DNA of 54,586 bases from Flavobacteriales bacterium (GTDB lineage: Bacteria; Bacteroidota; Bacteroidia; Flavobacteriales_D; Sanyastnellaceae). Location of the stretch: NCBI GenBank assembly GCA_016780385.1, contig JADHLY010000008.1, positions 1-54,586 of the forward strand, written 5' to 3'. This document shows positions 44,169-52,859 of the stretch, in pieces. The notes under the pieces were generated by a model, which made no database searches, was not told where the DNA came from, and saw nothing but the letters and a program-made list of their open reading frames with translations. The translations under genes were made by a program, and so were the position numbers. How positions within the stretch are numbered: position 1 is the first letter of the stretch; the number at the start of each line of letters is the position of its first letter.

Positions 44169-45347
44169 TCAGTAGAGGAAATGGTTGTGAGGAAAACGCT
44201 GGACATGCAGTTCCCGGACTTCGGCGTACAGCACTTCCCGGAGGCTGTCCATGCCTTCTTTCGTCTTGGCGGAGAGAAACAGCACTGGCCCGTCGTGGTC
44301 GGCAAAGCGTCGGCGCAGCCCTTCGATAAGCAAATCACGGTCTACCTCACCGTCAGGGTCTTGGAGCTGATCAATTTTGTTGAAGATCAACATGGTGCGC
44401 TGGGCCCCCGCGCCAATTTCTGCCAGGGTTTCCTCGACCACGCGCAGGTGGTCTTCAAACTGAGGGTGGGACACATCGATGACGTGTACCAAGAGGTCGC
44501 TTTCGCGGGTCTCATCGAGCGTGCTCTTGAAGCTTTCGACGAGCTGGTGGGGCAGCTTGCGGATAAAGCCAACCGTGTCGCTGAGGAGGAAGGGCAGGTT
44601 GTGCACGACCACTTTGCGGACCGTTGTGTCCAGTGTGGCGAAGAGTTTGTCTTCTGCGAAGACTTCGGACTTCGCGAGGCGGTTCATCAGGGTCGACTTC
44701 CCGGCGTTGGTGTAGCCTACAAGGGCGACGCGGACCAAGGCACCGCGGTTGCCGCGTTGGGTGGCCATCTGTCGGTCAATGGCGGCGAGGTCCTTCTTGA
44801 GGGCGCTGATGCGGTCCCGGATGATTCGGCGGTCCGTCTCGATTTCTTTTTCACCAGGGCCCTTCATGCCGATGCCTCCTTTCTGTTTTTGAAGGTGGGT
44901 CCACATGTTGGTCAGCCTCGGCAGCAGGTATTGGTACTGTGCCAGCTCGACTTGTGTCTTGGCGTGAGCGGTGCGGGCGCGTTGGGCGAAGATGTCGAGG
45001 ATGAGGTTGGCCCGATCCAGGACCTTGGTCTCCGGCAGGGCCTCTCCGAGGTTGCGCAGTTGGGAGGGGCTCAATTCGTCATCGAAAATGAGCAGGTCGA
45101 TGTCGTGCTCCTCGATGTACTCGGTGATTTCCTGGAACTTCCCCTTGCCGACAAACGTCCTGACGTCAGGGTGGTCGAGCGATTGCGTGAACGTGTGGAT
45201 GGTCTCGGCGTTGGCCGTGCGCGCCAAGAATTCAAGCTCGTCAAGGTACTCGGCGAGCAGGTCGCGCGGTTGGTCTCGGGTGGCGAGTCCAACGAGCACA
45301 GCGCGTTCTGGTTTGCCGTCTTTCCGGGCGAGTGGCTTCTCCAGCAT
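44169..45347 (-). CDS. hflX: Ribosome-associated GTPase HflX
   Basis: This 392-residue TRAFAC GTPase splits stalled ribosomes and has helicase-like activity on rRNA. The N-terminal HflX domain contains DELSPSQLRNLGEAL. The Gly-rich linker GGIGMKGPGEKEIETDRR and a helical segment follow. The G domain has G1 GYTNAGKSTLMNRL, G3 DTVGFI and G4 NKID. The start ATG overlaps the cytochrome c stop (ATGA), placing it in one transcript with the two upstream cytochrome-like genes. Confidence 0.95.
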   Translation of the reverse strand: MLEKPLARKDGKPERAVLVGLATRDQPRDLLAEYLDELEFLARTANAETIHTFTQSLDHPDVRTFVGKGKFQEITEYIEEHDIDLLIFDDELSPSQLRNLGEALPETKVLDRANLILDIFAQRARTAHAKTQVELAQYQYLLPRLTNMWTHLQKQKGGIGMKGPGEKEIETDRRIIRDRISALKKDLAAIDRQMATQRGNRGALVRVALVGYTNAGKSTLMNRLAKSEVFAEDKLFATLDTTVRKVVVHNLPFLLSDTVGFIRKLPHQLVESFKSTLDETRESDLLVHVIDVSHPQFEDHLRVVEETLAEIGAGAQRTMLIFNKIDQLQDPDGEVDRDLLIEGLRRRFADHDGPVLFLSAKTKEGMDSLREVLYAEVRELHVQRFPHNHFLY

Positions 45348-45688
45348 CAGTCTCTGAAGCGTTCGATGTACTGGGCGACCGCCCGAATCTCTGCCTTGTT
45401 CAAGACGTCTTTCTGGCCCGGCATGGTCCCTTTTCCATAAGTGATGAGGGCCATGCGCTCCTCCAAGGTCAGGTCGGATAGGCTCAAGTCAGGAGACTTG
45501 GAAGCCATGAGCTTTCCGTTGTCGCCATGACAGAGAGAGCACTTGCGGATGTACAGCGCCCGGGCCTGCACCTCGCTCACCTCTTGGCCGCCAGAAGGGG
45601 CCTCTTGGGGCGCAGATTCGCCACAACCTGAACTGACGAGTACCAGCAGTCCCGCGAGCGGAATAATGAGCTTGCGCAGGGGGTTCAC
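45347..45688 (-). CDS. Small c-type cytochrome, probable lipoprotein
   Basis: The 113-residue product has a hydrophobic N terminus (LIIPLAGLLVLVSSGC) and a likely lipid-attached Cys22. One haem site is CSLCH (50-54), and M89 in KGTMPG is the likely sixth ligand. Size and motifs fit class I cytochrome c of the cbb3/c-553 kind. I chose the GTG at 45688 because it overlaps the upstream stop as GTGA. A GTG at 45691 is equally possible. The lipobox is not ideal (Ser at -3), so a membrane anchor instead of lipidation is possible. It would carry electrons in the periplasm. Confidence 0.82.
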   Translation of the reverse strand: MNPLRKLIIPLAGLLVLVSSGCGESAPQEAPSGGQEVSEVQARALYIRKCSLCHGDNGKLMASKSPDLSLSDLTLEERMALITYGKGTMPGQKDVLNKAEIRAVAQYIERFRD

Positions 45689-46137
45689 CACCAGCCGTAT
45701 GCTTCGAAACCGGGACGGAAGGGCCAAGGAATGCTCGCGAGAATGATCACGAGTGAGATGGAGAACCAGATGGCCTGACGGCGAAATTTGGTCCGGTCGT
45801 CTGCAGCGCGTTTGGAAAGACTGTGCCCTAGGGTACCCAGGATCACAGCGATGAGCATGGTCACCATGTGCTCCAGCGAAAAGAAGCGCAAGACGGTGTC
45901 GCCCATGGCGTCTGCACTGCCCAACATGCTGCTCCACCCCTTGCTGAAATAGAGGGCAAAGCCGAGCACCAGTTGGAGGTGCAAAGCGATCATGGTGAAG
46001 AGGCCGCGTTTGTAGTCGCCCTTGCCAAAGCTGCGGCCTCCAGACATTCCGGAGAAGGCTTTGATGATGGAGAGCAACATGAGGATGAGGACGACCCAGC
46101 GCAGGGCCCCGTGGAGGTGTTGGATACCGGTCAACAT
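45685..46137 (-). CDS. Four-helix membrane protein, cytochrome b-like
   Basis: The 150-residue protein has four hydrophobic helices at about 11-30, 45-66, 88-106 and 122-140. Histidines lie in or next to the first three: H7/H9 in QHLHGALRW, H53 in ALHLQLVLG, H90 in LEHMV and H105 in LGHSL. Similar Bacteroidota proteins are sometimes labelled cytochrome B. Haem binding is plausible from the His placement but not proven. It overlaps the cytochrome c gene by 4 nt, supporting a redox pair. The ATG at 46137 is preceded by TATCTTCG with a 4-nt gap, back to back with the SDR promoter. Confidence 0.7.
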   Translation of the reverse strand: MLTGIQHLHGALRWVVLILMLLSIIKAFSGMSGGRSFGKGDYKRGLFTMIALHLQLVLGFALYFSKGWSSMLGSADAMGDTVLRFFSLEHMVTMLIAVILGTLGHSLSKRAADDRTKFRRQAIWFSISLVIILASIPWPFRPGFEAYGWW

Positions 46138-46167
46138 GGGACGAAGATACGTGGGTACCTTGCGCCC

Positions 46168-46944
46168 ATGCGACTCGACCTGAAAGGAAAACACGCCCTG
46201 GTATGTGGAGCGTCCCAAGGCATCGGTTTGGCGGCGGCCAGGGAGCTGGCGGAATTGGGGGCCCAGTGCACCCTCATGGCCCGCAATGCCGAGCGACTGG
46301 AAGCCGCCGTCACAGGGCTTCCCGGAGAAGGGCACGCCACTGCAGTGGCGGATTTCACGCAACCTGATGCGGTGGCTGCCGCCGCCCGAAGTGTAGTGGA
46401 CCGCGCCCCCGTTCACATCCTCATCAACAACACCGGTGGCCCTCCAGGAGGACCGGCCCATGCGGCAGATGCTGAGGCTTATCTCGCGGCCTTCACCCAG
46501 CATTTGGTGTGCAATCAGCGCCTCGTTCAGGCCGTCCTTTCCGGGATGCGCGCCGCAGGCGGTGGCCGTATCGTCAACGTGATTTCAACCTCAGTCAAAC
46601 AGCCACTGGACGGTTTGGGTGTATCCAATACGGTGCGCGGTGCTGTGGCTAATTGGGCCAAAACACTGGCCAACGAGCTCGGCCCCGATGGCATCACCGT
46701 GAACAACGTTCTGCCCGGAGCCACCCGTACGGCCCGCTTGGATCAAATCGCCGAGGCCAAGGCCGCCAAGACCGGACAAACGCCCGAACAGGTGCTCTCG
46801 GGCATGGCACAGGCGGTCCCGTTGCGCCGGCTCGGAGAGGCGGAGGAAATAGGGTCAGCCATTGCCTTCCTCTGCAGCCCTGCAGCAGCCTACATCAGCG
46901 GCATCAACCTGCCTGTAGATGGCGGTCGCACCCGCTCCCTTTGA
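46168..46944 (+). CDS. SDR-family protein lacking the catalytic Tyr-Lys pair
   Basis: The 258-residue Rossmann protein has the cofactor motif GASQGIG (14-20), the NNTGGPPGG variant of the NNAG motif, and NVISTS with the catalytic-type serine (S140). At the position of YxxxK there is SNTVR, so Tyr becomes S153 and Lys becomes R157. The C-terminal NNVLPGATRT and SGINLPVDGG are normal. Several SDR subgroups annotated as 3-oxoacyl-ACP reductases share this SN-xx-R pattern, and their activity is unknown. TACCTTGC lies 4 nt before the ATG. It is divergent from the cytochrome b-like gene. Confidence 0.87.
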   Translation: MRLDLKGKHALVCGASQGIGLAAARELAELGAQCTLMARNAERLEAAVTGLPGEGHATAVADFTQPDAVAAAARSVVDRAPVHILINNTGGPPGGPAHAADAEAYLAAFTQHLVCNQRLVQAVLSGMRAAGGGRIVNVISTSVKQPLDGLGVSNTVRGAVANWAKTLANELGPDGITVNNVLPGATRTARLDQIAEAKAAKTGQTPEQVLSGMAQAVPLRRLGEAEEIGSAIAFLCSPAAAYISGINLPVDGGRTRSL

Positions 46945-46989
46945 CCCTTTGGATTTTCAACACCGGAGGACGCTCATAAATCTTCATCC

Positions 46990-48410
<1,421 letters not shown>

Positions 48411-48487
48411 GGGTTCTTACGGTGTGTAGTCTAAAGACGACAAAAGGTGTCAAAGCGGCTCCTACTTCATAACACAACACCCCTTTC

Positions 48488-48495
48488 TACGTTTG
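48488..48495 (+). promoter_or_regulatory. Exact TAnnTTTG box (TACGTTTG) for sRNA copy 1
   Basis: The box ends 4 nt before G48500, the predicted first base of RNA copy 1. A TTC at 48466-48468 lies 19 nt upstream of the box, a one-base departure from the -33 TTG. Confidence 0.6.
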
Positions 48496-48499
48496 TAAT

Positions 48500-48602
48500 G
48501 TCAACGGCGCGCATAAAGCCGTTGGTGCCACGAGGCAAGCGTGGCTGGCAAGCAATTTGGTTAAGTGAAGCGCCCTGGAAACGTCCGGGGCGCTTTCGTT
48601 TT
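48500..48602 (+). ncRNA. Tandem structured small RNA, copy 1
   Basis: The predicted RNA of about 103 nt begins at the base of hairpin 1: CAACGGC (48502-48508) pairs with GCCGTTG (48518-48524). Hairpin 2 is GCCACG/CGTGGC with a seven-base loop, in the segment 48528-48546. A 20-nt single-stranded linker (48547-48566) is identical in both copies. The RNA ends in a 12-bp terminator hairpin with loop AAACGT and a T-rich tail. No start codon with a meaningful reading frame is evident. Copy 2 begins 207 nt downstream with the same architecture. I do not recognise the family. Flavo-1-type RNAs of Bacteroidota are one possibility to test. Confidence 0.72.
48567..48602 (+). terminator. Intrinsic terminator of sRNA copy 1
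   Basis: GAAGCGCCCTGG (48567-48578) pairs with CCGGGGCGCTTT (48585-48596) around the loop AAACGT. The stem has 12 pairs including two G-T wobbles and is followed by TTTCGTTTT. Confidence 0.88.
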
Positions 48603-48694
48603 AGGGCCCTTTTTAGGTACAGATTTAAGGACGTAGGTCTTTGCTGACATGAAGCACGAAATGCCATCCTACACGGTACACTGAAGGTGGAATG

Positions 48695-48702
48695 TAGGTT
48701 TG
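48695..48702 (+). promoter_or_regulatory. Exact TAnnTTTG box (TAGGTTTG) for sRNA copy 2
   Basis: The box ends 4 nt before G48707, the predicted first base of RNA copy 2, the same spacing as in copy 1. No clear -33 element is visible. Confidence 0.55.
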
Positions 48703-48706
48703 ATGT

Positions 48707-48812
48707 GTTAACGGCACGCATTAAAGCCGTTAGTGCCACGAAGCAAGCGTGGCAGGCAAGCAATTTGGTTAAGTAAAGCGCCCTGGAAACGTCCGGGGCG
48801 CTTTTGTTGTTT
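48707..48812 (+). ncRNA. Tandem structured small RNA, copy 2
   Basis: This copy repeats the layout of the RNA at 48500. Hairpin 1 is TAACGGC (48709-48715) with GCCGTTA (48726-48732). Its closing pair is T-A, where copy 1 has C-G, a compensatory change. Hairpin 2 is TGCCACG (48734-48740) with CGTGGCA (48748-48754). The linker 48755-48774 is identical to copy 1. The terminator hairpin and T-rich tail end near 48812. Differences between copies fall in loops or preserve pairing, which favours a conserved RNA structure over a coding sequence. Confidence 0.72.
48775..48812 (+). terminator. Intrinsic terminator of sRNA copy 2
   Basis: AAAGCGCCCTGG (48775-48786) pairs with CCGGGGCGCTTT (48793-48804), 12 pairs with loop AAACGT and a TTGTTGTTT-like tail. 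The outer A-T pair replaces the G-T wobble of copy 1. Confidence 0.88.
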
Positions 48813-48832
48813 GGGCTGGCTTGTTGGGGACG

Positions 48833-49228
48833 TTAAACGTCCGTACACAACTCAATCAGCACCCGGGCGGTGTCCCCGGGATGAAGAAACGCGATGCGCT
48901 TGCCGTCTGCCCCTTCCTTAGGAGGGGTAACCACCCGATAGCCGAGCGATTGCAGCCGTTCCAATTCAGCTTCCAGATCGTCAACATGGAAGGCGATGTG
49001 GTGCAGCCCAGCCCCGCGTTTTTCGAGATGGCGTGCAATGGCGCTGTCTTCTGAAGTGGGGACGAGCAGTTCAATCTTGGCCGATCCCGCTTGAAAAAAT
49101 GAGGTGAGCACCGATTCTCCTGCGACCTCTTCCCGCTTGTAAGCGGGGCTGCCAAGAACCTCACCAAAGACTTTTTCGGCGGCCTCGAGGTCTTCCACTG
49201 CGATGCCGATGTGTTCAAGCTTTTTCAT
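48833..49228 (-). CDS. mce: Methylmalonyl-CoA epimerase
   Basis: The 131-residue vicinal-oxygen-chelate protein interconverts (R)- and (S)-methylmalonyl-CoA. It starts KKLEHIGIAVEDLEAAEKVF (first metal His). It contains KIELLVPTSEDSAIARHLEKRGAGLHHIAFHVDDL (second His and Glu region, motif LHHIAFHVDD) and ends FLHPGDTARVLIEL. It fits the propionyl-CoA to succinyl-CoA route, with the corrinoid adenosyltransferase at 35278 providing coenzyme. The mutase genes are not in the window. The start overlaps the kmo stop (ATGA). The converging small-RNA terminator lies just beyond its 3' end. Confidence 0.94.
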   Translation of the reverse strand: MKKLEHIGIAVEDLEAAEKVFGEVLGSPAYKREEVAGESVLTSFFQAGSAKIELLVPTSEDSAIARHLEKRGAGLHHIAFHVDDLEAELERLQSLGYRVVTPPKEGADGKRIAFLHPGDTARVLIELCTDV

Positions 49229-50628
49229 GTTGCGAGGTTGGGCATGCGCTCTGCGGCGAGGGTGAGGGCGTGTTGGGCCACTTCATCGCTGTCCCAGCAG
49301 GTTTCGATGTCTTCCCTGTCCATGACTTCATCCATGATGCCGTCTTGGATTTCTCCAAGGGCGAGCGCGTCGCGGTACGCCAGGTGGGAGAAGGTGACCA
49401 TGGAGTACAAGGGCGTCCACTGTTCTGGAAAATCAGCCGTCAACCGCCGTTCGATGCGCTTGCGCAGCAGGAAACGGGGGTCACCCGTTCGGTCGCGCAT
49501 CTCAATGAAGTTGCGCAAAGCCAGGTCGCCGATGGCATCACCGTTGGGCTTGCGGGCTTCACTGAAGGTCCGGAGGAGCCCTCCCCATTGATCGGGTTGG
49601 GGGGCACCGCTGTGGGCATCGAGCATGTCCGCGAGTACCCTTACGTCTTCAAATCCACTGTTCATGCCCTGGCCGTAAAAAGGCACAATGGCGTGGGCAG
49701 CGTCGCCCAGCAGGACCACACGGTCTCCATGGTACCAAGGGTTGCAGCGGGTCATCACCAGCGAGCTCGTGGGGTGAGCGGCCCATTCTTTCTCGAAGTG
49801 AGGCAGGTGCTGCAGCACATCTGGAAAGTGTTGCTCGAAATAGGCGCGGGCCTCGGGCGCCTCTTCGATGCCGTCAAATGCGTCTTCTCCTTCGTAAGGG
49901 GCAAACAAGGTGCAGGTGAAGGTCTTGTCGGGGTTGGGCAATGCCATGAGCATGAAATGGCCGCGGGGCCAGATGTGCAGGGCTTCCGGATCGATGGCGA
50001 AGTCCCCTTCGGCATTGGGCGGCATGGCCACCTCCTTGTAGCCGTGTTCGAGGTAGGACTGGCTGAAATCAAAACGGTCCCGGCGCATCATGCGAGATCG
50101 GACGGCACTGAAAGCCCCGTCGGTGCCAAACACGCGGTCGTGCAGGGCGGAGGTGTCGTTTTTGAAGCGCAGCGCCACACCATTCTCGGCTTCTGCAAAG
50201 TCGAGCAGGGCATGGTCAAATTTGACCTCCACCTTGCCCGTCGCTTCTGCTTCCTCGAGAAGGATGCGGTTCAATGGGCCGCGTGCTACGGAGTAGATGC
50301 ATTGGTCGTCTCCAAAACGTCCACGGTTGGGCAAGCCGTAAGGCTGATAGGTCAGTGCGCCGGCTGTATCGTGCATGCAGCGCGCCTTTACTGGCATGGC
50401 GATGCGCCGCACGGCGTCCATTGCGCCGGCCACCTCCAAGGCCCGCCATCCGCGCTCGCTCAACGCGAGGTTGATGGACCGCCCAGCGGCATCGCCCACT
50501 TTACGCGGGTCTGGTCGGCGTTCGTAGACCGTCACGCGATGCCCGCGGTTGGCGAGGACCAGGGCCAACAAACTGCCGACGAGTCCAGCGCCGACAACGG
50601 CCAAAGACTGCTCCCTGTCGCGCGTCAT
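49225..50628 (-). CDS. kmo: Kynurenine 3-monooxygenase
   Basis: The 467-residue FAD aromatic hydroxylase would convert L-kynurenine to 3-hydroxykynurenine with NADPH and O2. The N-terminal dinucleotide motif is VVGAGLVGSLLAL and the NADPH/FAD motif GDAAHAIVPFYGQGMNSGFED is diagnostic of KMO. RSINLALSERGWRAL and CMHDTAGALTYQPYG are also KMO-like. Other kynurenine pathway genes are not in the window. It overlaps both neighbours by 4 nt (metB upstream, mce downstream). Confidence 0.93.
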   Translation of the reverse strand: MTRDREQSLAVVGAGLVGSLLALVLANRGHRVTVYERRPDPRKVGDAAGRSINLALSERGWRALEVAGAMDAVRRIAMPVKARCMHDTAGALTYQPYGLPNRGRFGDDQCIYSVARGPLNRILLEEAEATGKVEVKFDHALLDFAEAENGVALRFKNDTSALHDRVFGTDGAFSAVRSRMMRRDRFDFSQSYLEHGYKEVAMPPNAEGDFAIDPEALHIWPRGHFMLMALPNPDKTFTCTLFAPYEGEDAFDGIEEAPEARAYFEQHFPDVLQHLPHFEKEWAAHPTSSLVMTRCNPWYHGDRVVLLGDAAHAIVPFYGQGMNSGFEDVRVLADMLDAHSGAPQPDQWGGLLRTFSEARKPNGDAIGDLALRNFIEMRDRTGDPRFLLRKRIERRLTADFPEQWTPLYSMVTFSHLAYRDALALGEIQDGIMDEVMDREDIETCWDSDEVAQHALTLAAERMPNLAT

Positions 50629-51788
50629 GCGTCGAGGGCCTGGGCGAGGTCGGCGATGAGGTCTTCGCTGTCTTCCACACCGCAGCTGATGCGGATGAGG
50701 CTGTCGTTGATACCCAACTTGGCGCGCTGGTCGGCGGGCACTGAGGCGTGGGTCATCAAGGCGGGGTGTTCAATGAGGCTTTCGACACCACCCAGGGATT
50801 CGGCCAGCGCGAAGACCTTCGTAGTCTCACACACCTTGCGGGAAGCCGCCAGGCTGTCATCGGCGAGCGTGAAGCTGATCATGCCCCCGAAGTCGTTCAT
50901 CTGGCGCGCGGCCACATCGTGGTTGGGAGAGCTGGGGAGTCCAGGCCAATACACCTTGTCCACTTTTGGGTGCGCGGCGAGCCATTCAGCAATGGCGCGG
51001 CCATTGACGCAGTGTTGTCGAACACGGATGCCGAGGGTTTTGATCCCGCGCAACACAAGGAAGCAGTCCATCGGACCTGGAATGGCACCCACATTGTTCT
51101 GCAGGGTGCGCAGGGCGGCGTCGGTTTCCGCATCCTTGGTCATCAGGGCTCCCATGACCACGTCGGAGTGGCCCCCCAAGTACTTGGTCACACTGTGCAT
51201 GACGATGTCCGCGCCACACTCCAGTGGGCGTTGCAAAGCGGGGGTCGCAAACGTATTGTCCACAGCCAACTTGGCGGCATGTCCGTCGAGCAGTTTGGCG
51301 ACAGCGGCGATGTCCGTGATGCGCATCAGGGGGTTGGTGGGCGTCTCCAACCACACAAGGCGGGTGCGGTCATTGAGTGCCGCAGCAACGTTGGCCGCAT
51401 CCTGGGTGTCCACAAAGTGAAAGCGAATGCCCAGGGGCTCATAATGGGTAGTAAAAAGCCGCCGCGTTCCGCCGTAGAGGTCGTCTCCTGCAATGACTTC
51501 GTCACCGGGCCGCAGCGTCATCATGACAGCGTCCACCGCGGCGAGTCCGCTCGAAAAGGCCAGTCCATGTTGGCCCCCTTCCAAGGCCGCAAAAGCCGCT
51601 TCCAGCGCATCGCGCGTGGGATTGGAAGAACGGCTGTACTCGTAGCCTTTGTGCTGACCAATGCCCTCTTGCACGTAGGTGGAGGTCATGTATACTGGGG
51701 TCATGATGGCTCCCGTTCCTGGATCGGGCTCCACACCGGCGTGCACGGCAAGGGTGCTAAAGCCTTGTGTCTTGTTCTCGTTCGACAT
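50625..51788 (-). CDS. metB: Cystathionine gamma-synthase or gamma-lyase (PLP)
   Basis: The 387-residue Cys/Met-metabolism PLP enzyme has the family motifs YEYSRSSNPTRDALE, AGDDLYGGTRRLF and ETPTNPLMRITDI, the PLP lysine in MHSVTKYLGGHSD, and SLGGVESLIEHPALMTHAS. Synthase and lyase activities are not separable from these motifs, so the symbol is the commoner assignment. GACCTTTG lies exactly 4 nt before the ATG. It is first gene of a metB-kmo-mce transcript with ATGA overlaps. Confidence 0.88.
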   Translation of the reverse strand: MSNENKTQGFSTLAVHAGVEPDPGTGAIMTPVYMTSTYVQEGIGQHKGYEYSRSSNPTRDALEAAFAALEGGQHGLAFSSGLAAVDAVMMTLRPGDEVIAGDDLYGGTRRLFTTHYEPLGIRFHFVDTQDAANVAAALNDRTRLVWLETPTNPLMRITDIAAVAKLLDGHAAKLAVDNTFATPALQRPLECGADIVMHSVTKYLGGHSDVVMGALMTKDAETDAALRTLQNNVGAIPGPMDCFLVLRGIKTLGIRVRQHCVNGRAIAEWLAAHPKVDKVYWPGLPSSPNHDVAARQMNDFGGMISFTLADDSLAASRKVCETTKVFALAESLGGVESLIEHPALMTHASVPADQRAKLGINDSLIRISCGVEDSEDLIADLAQALDA

Positions 51789-51812
51789 GGCGCAAAGGTC
51801 GGAACTCCGGCC

Positions 51813-52859
51813 CTACTCTGCGCGCCGTGTCCGCCTCAACCATCCCGGAATCACCAACACACCGAGGAGCAGGTAGATGAAATGGGTGGCCATGCGCCAA
51901 ATCAACATGGTCATGGCAGGCGCCACCAGTGAAGAAGAAAGCGCAAACCACGGTTCGAAGAAGGCGCCCAAAAGCCATTCCGCAATGCCGCTTGATCCCG
52001 GTGTTGGACTGATGAGCAAATAGACCCACATGACGAGCTGCCGGGCCACGATGGTTAGGGGTTCCAATGCCCCGAGCGGCGCAACCACCATCGCCATCAC
52101 GGCCACCAGGGTCAAGAAACGAGCGGTCCAACTTGCCATGGTCGCGCAAAAGGCGCCCACCCAGAGCTTGAGTGGCAATGACTTCATCTCCCCTGCGCTC
52201 ACCTTCAGGTCGTCCGCGAATTGGGAGATGCCCTCACGCCAGCGGTGCAGCCACTTCTGTTGAGCGCACCAGCGGATGGTGCGGTGGGTGGTCTCAGGCG
52301 CCAAGAAGAGGCCCAATGCGATGATGCCCGCGAGCACGAGCAAGCTGATCCAACCCGCCCAGAAAACCCACCACCCGATGGTGCTATCAAAGTCTTCGGG
52401 CGCGACAGAATCCCCCAGCGTTAGAAGCAGGGGTGGAACGGCCAAAATGTAAAAGAGCTCATCCAACAGGGCGGTGGAGAAGACCAATGCTGTGCCCTTT
52501 CCAGCGGTCATGCCCTGTCGGTGCAATCCCCAGATGGCCACAGCTCCGCCGCCGACGATGCCGGGGGTAATGGCGGAGGCAAATTCCCACAAAACAGTGG
52601 TTTCAATGGCCATTTTCCATGAAAGCTGGTGGTGCGAGAGCCACCTCAGTCTCAGCACATAGCCGAGGTCCCGCATCAGCACGAGCCCCACGAGTCCCAC
52701 GAGCGCAAACGGCCAACCCGGGAGGGTAAGTGAGCCCTCCACGGCGGACCAGCCCCCATGGGTTTCGACCGTCCGAAAGAGCATGACTCCGACCACGGTC
52801 AAACCGATGACCAGCGGCAACAGCGCGCGCAACATGCGGGGAGGTTTGACGCCGGTCAT
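51813..52859 (-). CDS. Flippase-like (LPG-synthase TM / UPF0104) membrane protein
   Basis: The 348-residue protein has about eight membrane helices. The family motifs include LRLRWLSHHQLSWKMAIETTVLWEFASAITPGIVGGGAVAIWGLHRQGM (core: TPGIVGGGA), FSTALLDELFYIL and ISPTPGSSGIAEWLLG. Relatives include the transmembrane half of lysyl-phosphatidylglycerol synthase and AglD-like proteins that move or modify lipids. There is no soluble aminoacyl-transfer domain. The start overlaps the radical-SAM gene stop (ATGA), so the two are co-translated. Confidence 0.87.
   Translation of the reverse strand: MTGVKPPRMLRALLPLVIGLTVVGVMLFRTVETHGGWSAVEGSLTLPGWPFALVGLVGLVLMRDLGYVLRLRWLSHHQLSWKMAIETTVLWEFASAITPGIVGGGAVAIWGLHRQGMTAGKGTALVFSTALLDELFYILAVPPLLLTLGDSVAPEDFDSTIGWWVFWAGWISLLVLAGIIALGLFLAPETTHRTIRWCAQQKWLHRWREGISQFADDLKVSAGEMKSLPLKLWVGAFCATMASWTARFLTLVAVMAMVVAPLGALEPLTIVARQLVMWVYLLISPTPGSSGIAEWLLGAFFEPWFALSSSLVAPAMTMLIWRMATHFIYLLLGVLVIPGWLRRTRRAE

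Noticed and set aside
48500-48812. The repeat pair could be integron attC sites or a CRISPR array
   Set aside because: No integrase, cassettes or regular short spacers are present. The units end in strong terminators with T-tails, which fits transcribed RNAs better.
48828-48842. Palindrome GGACGTT-A-AACGTCC at the end of mce
   Set aside because: It has a one-base loop, no T-run, and overlaps the mce stop codon. Neither a terminator nor an operator is supported.
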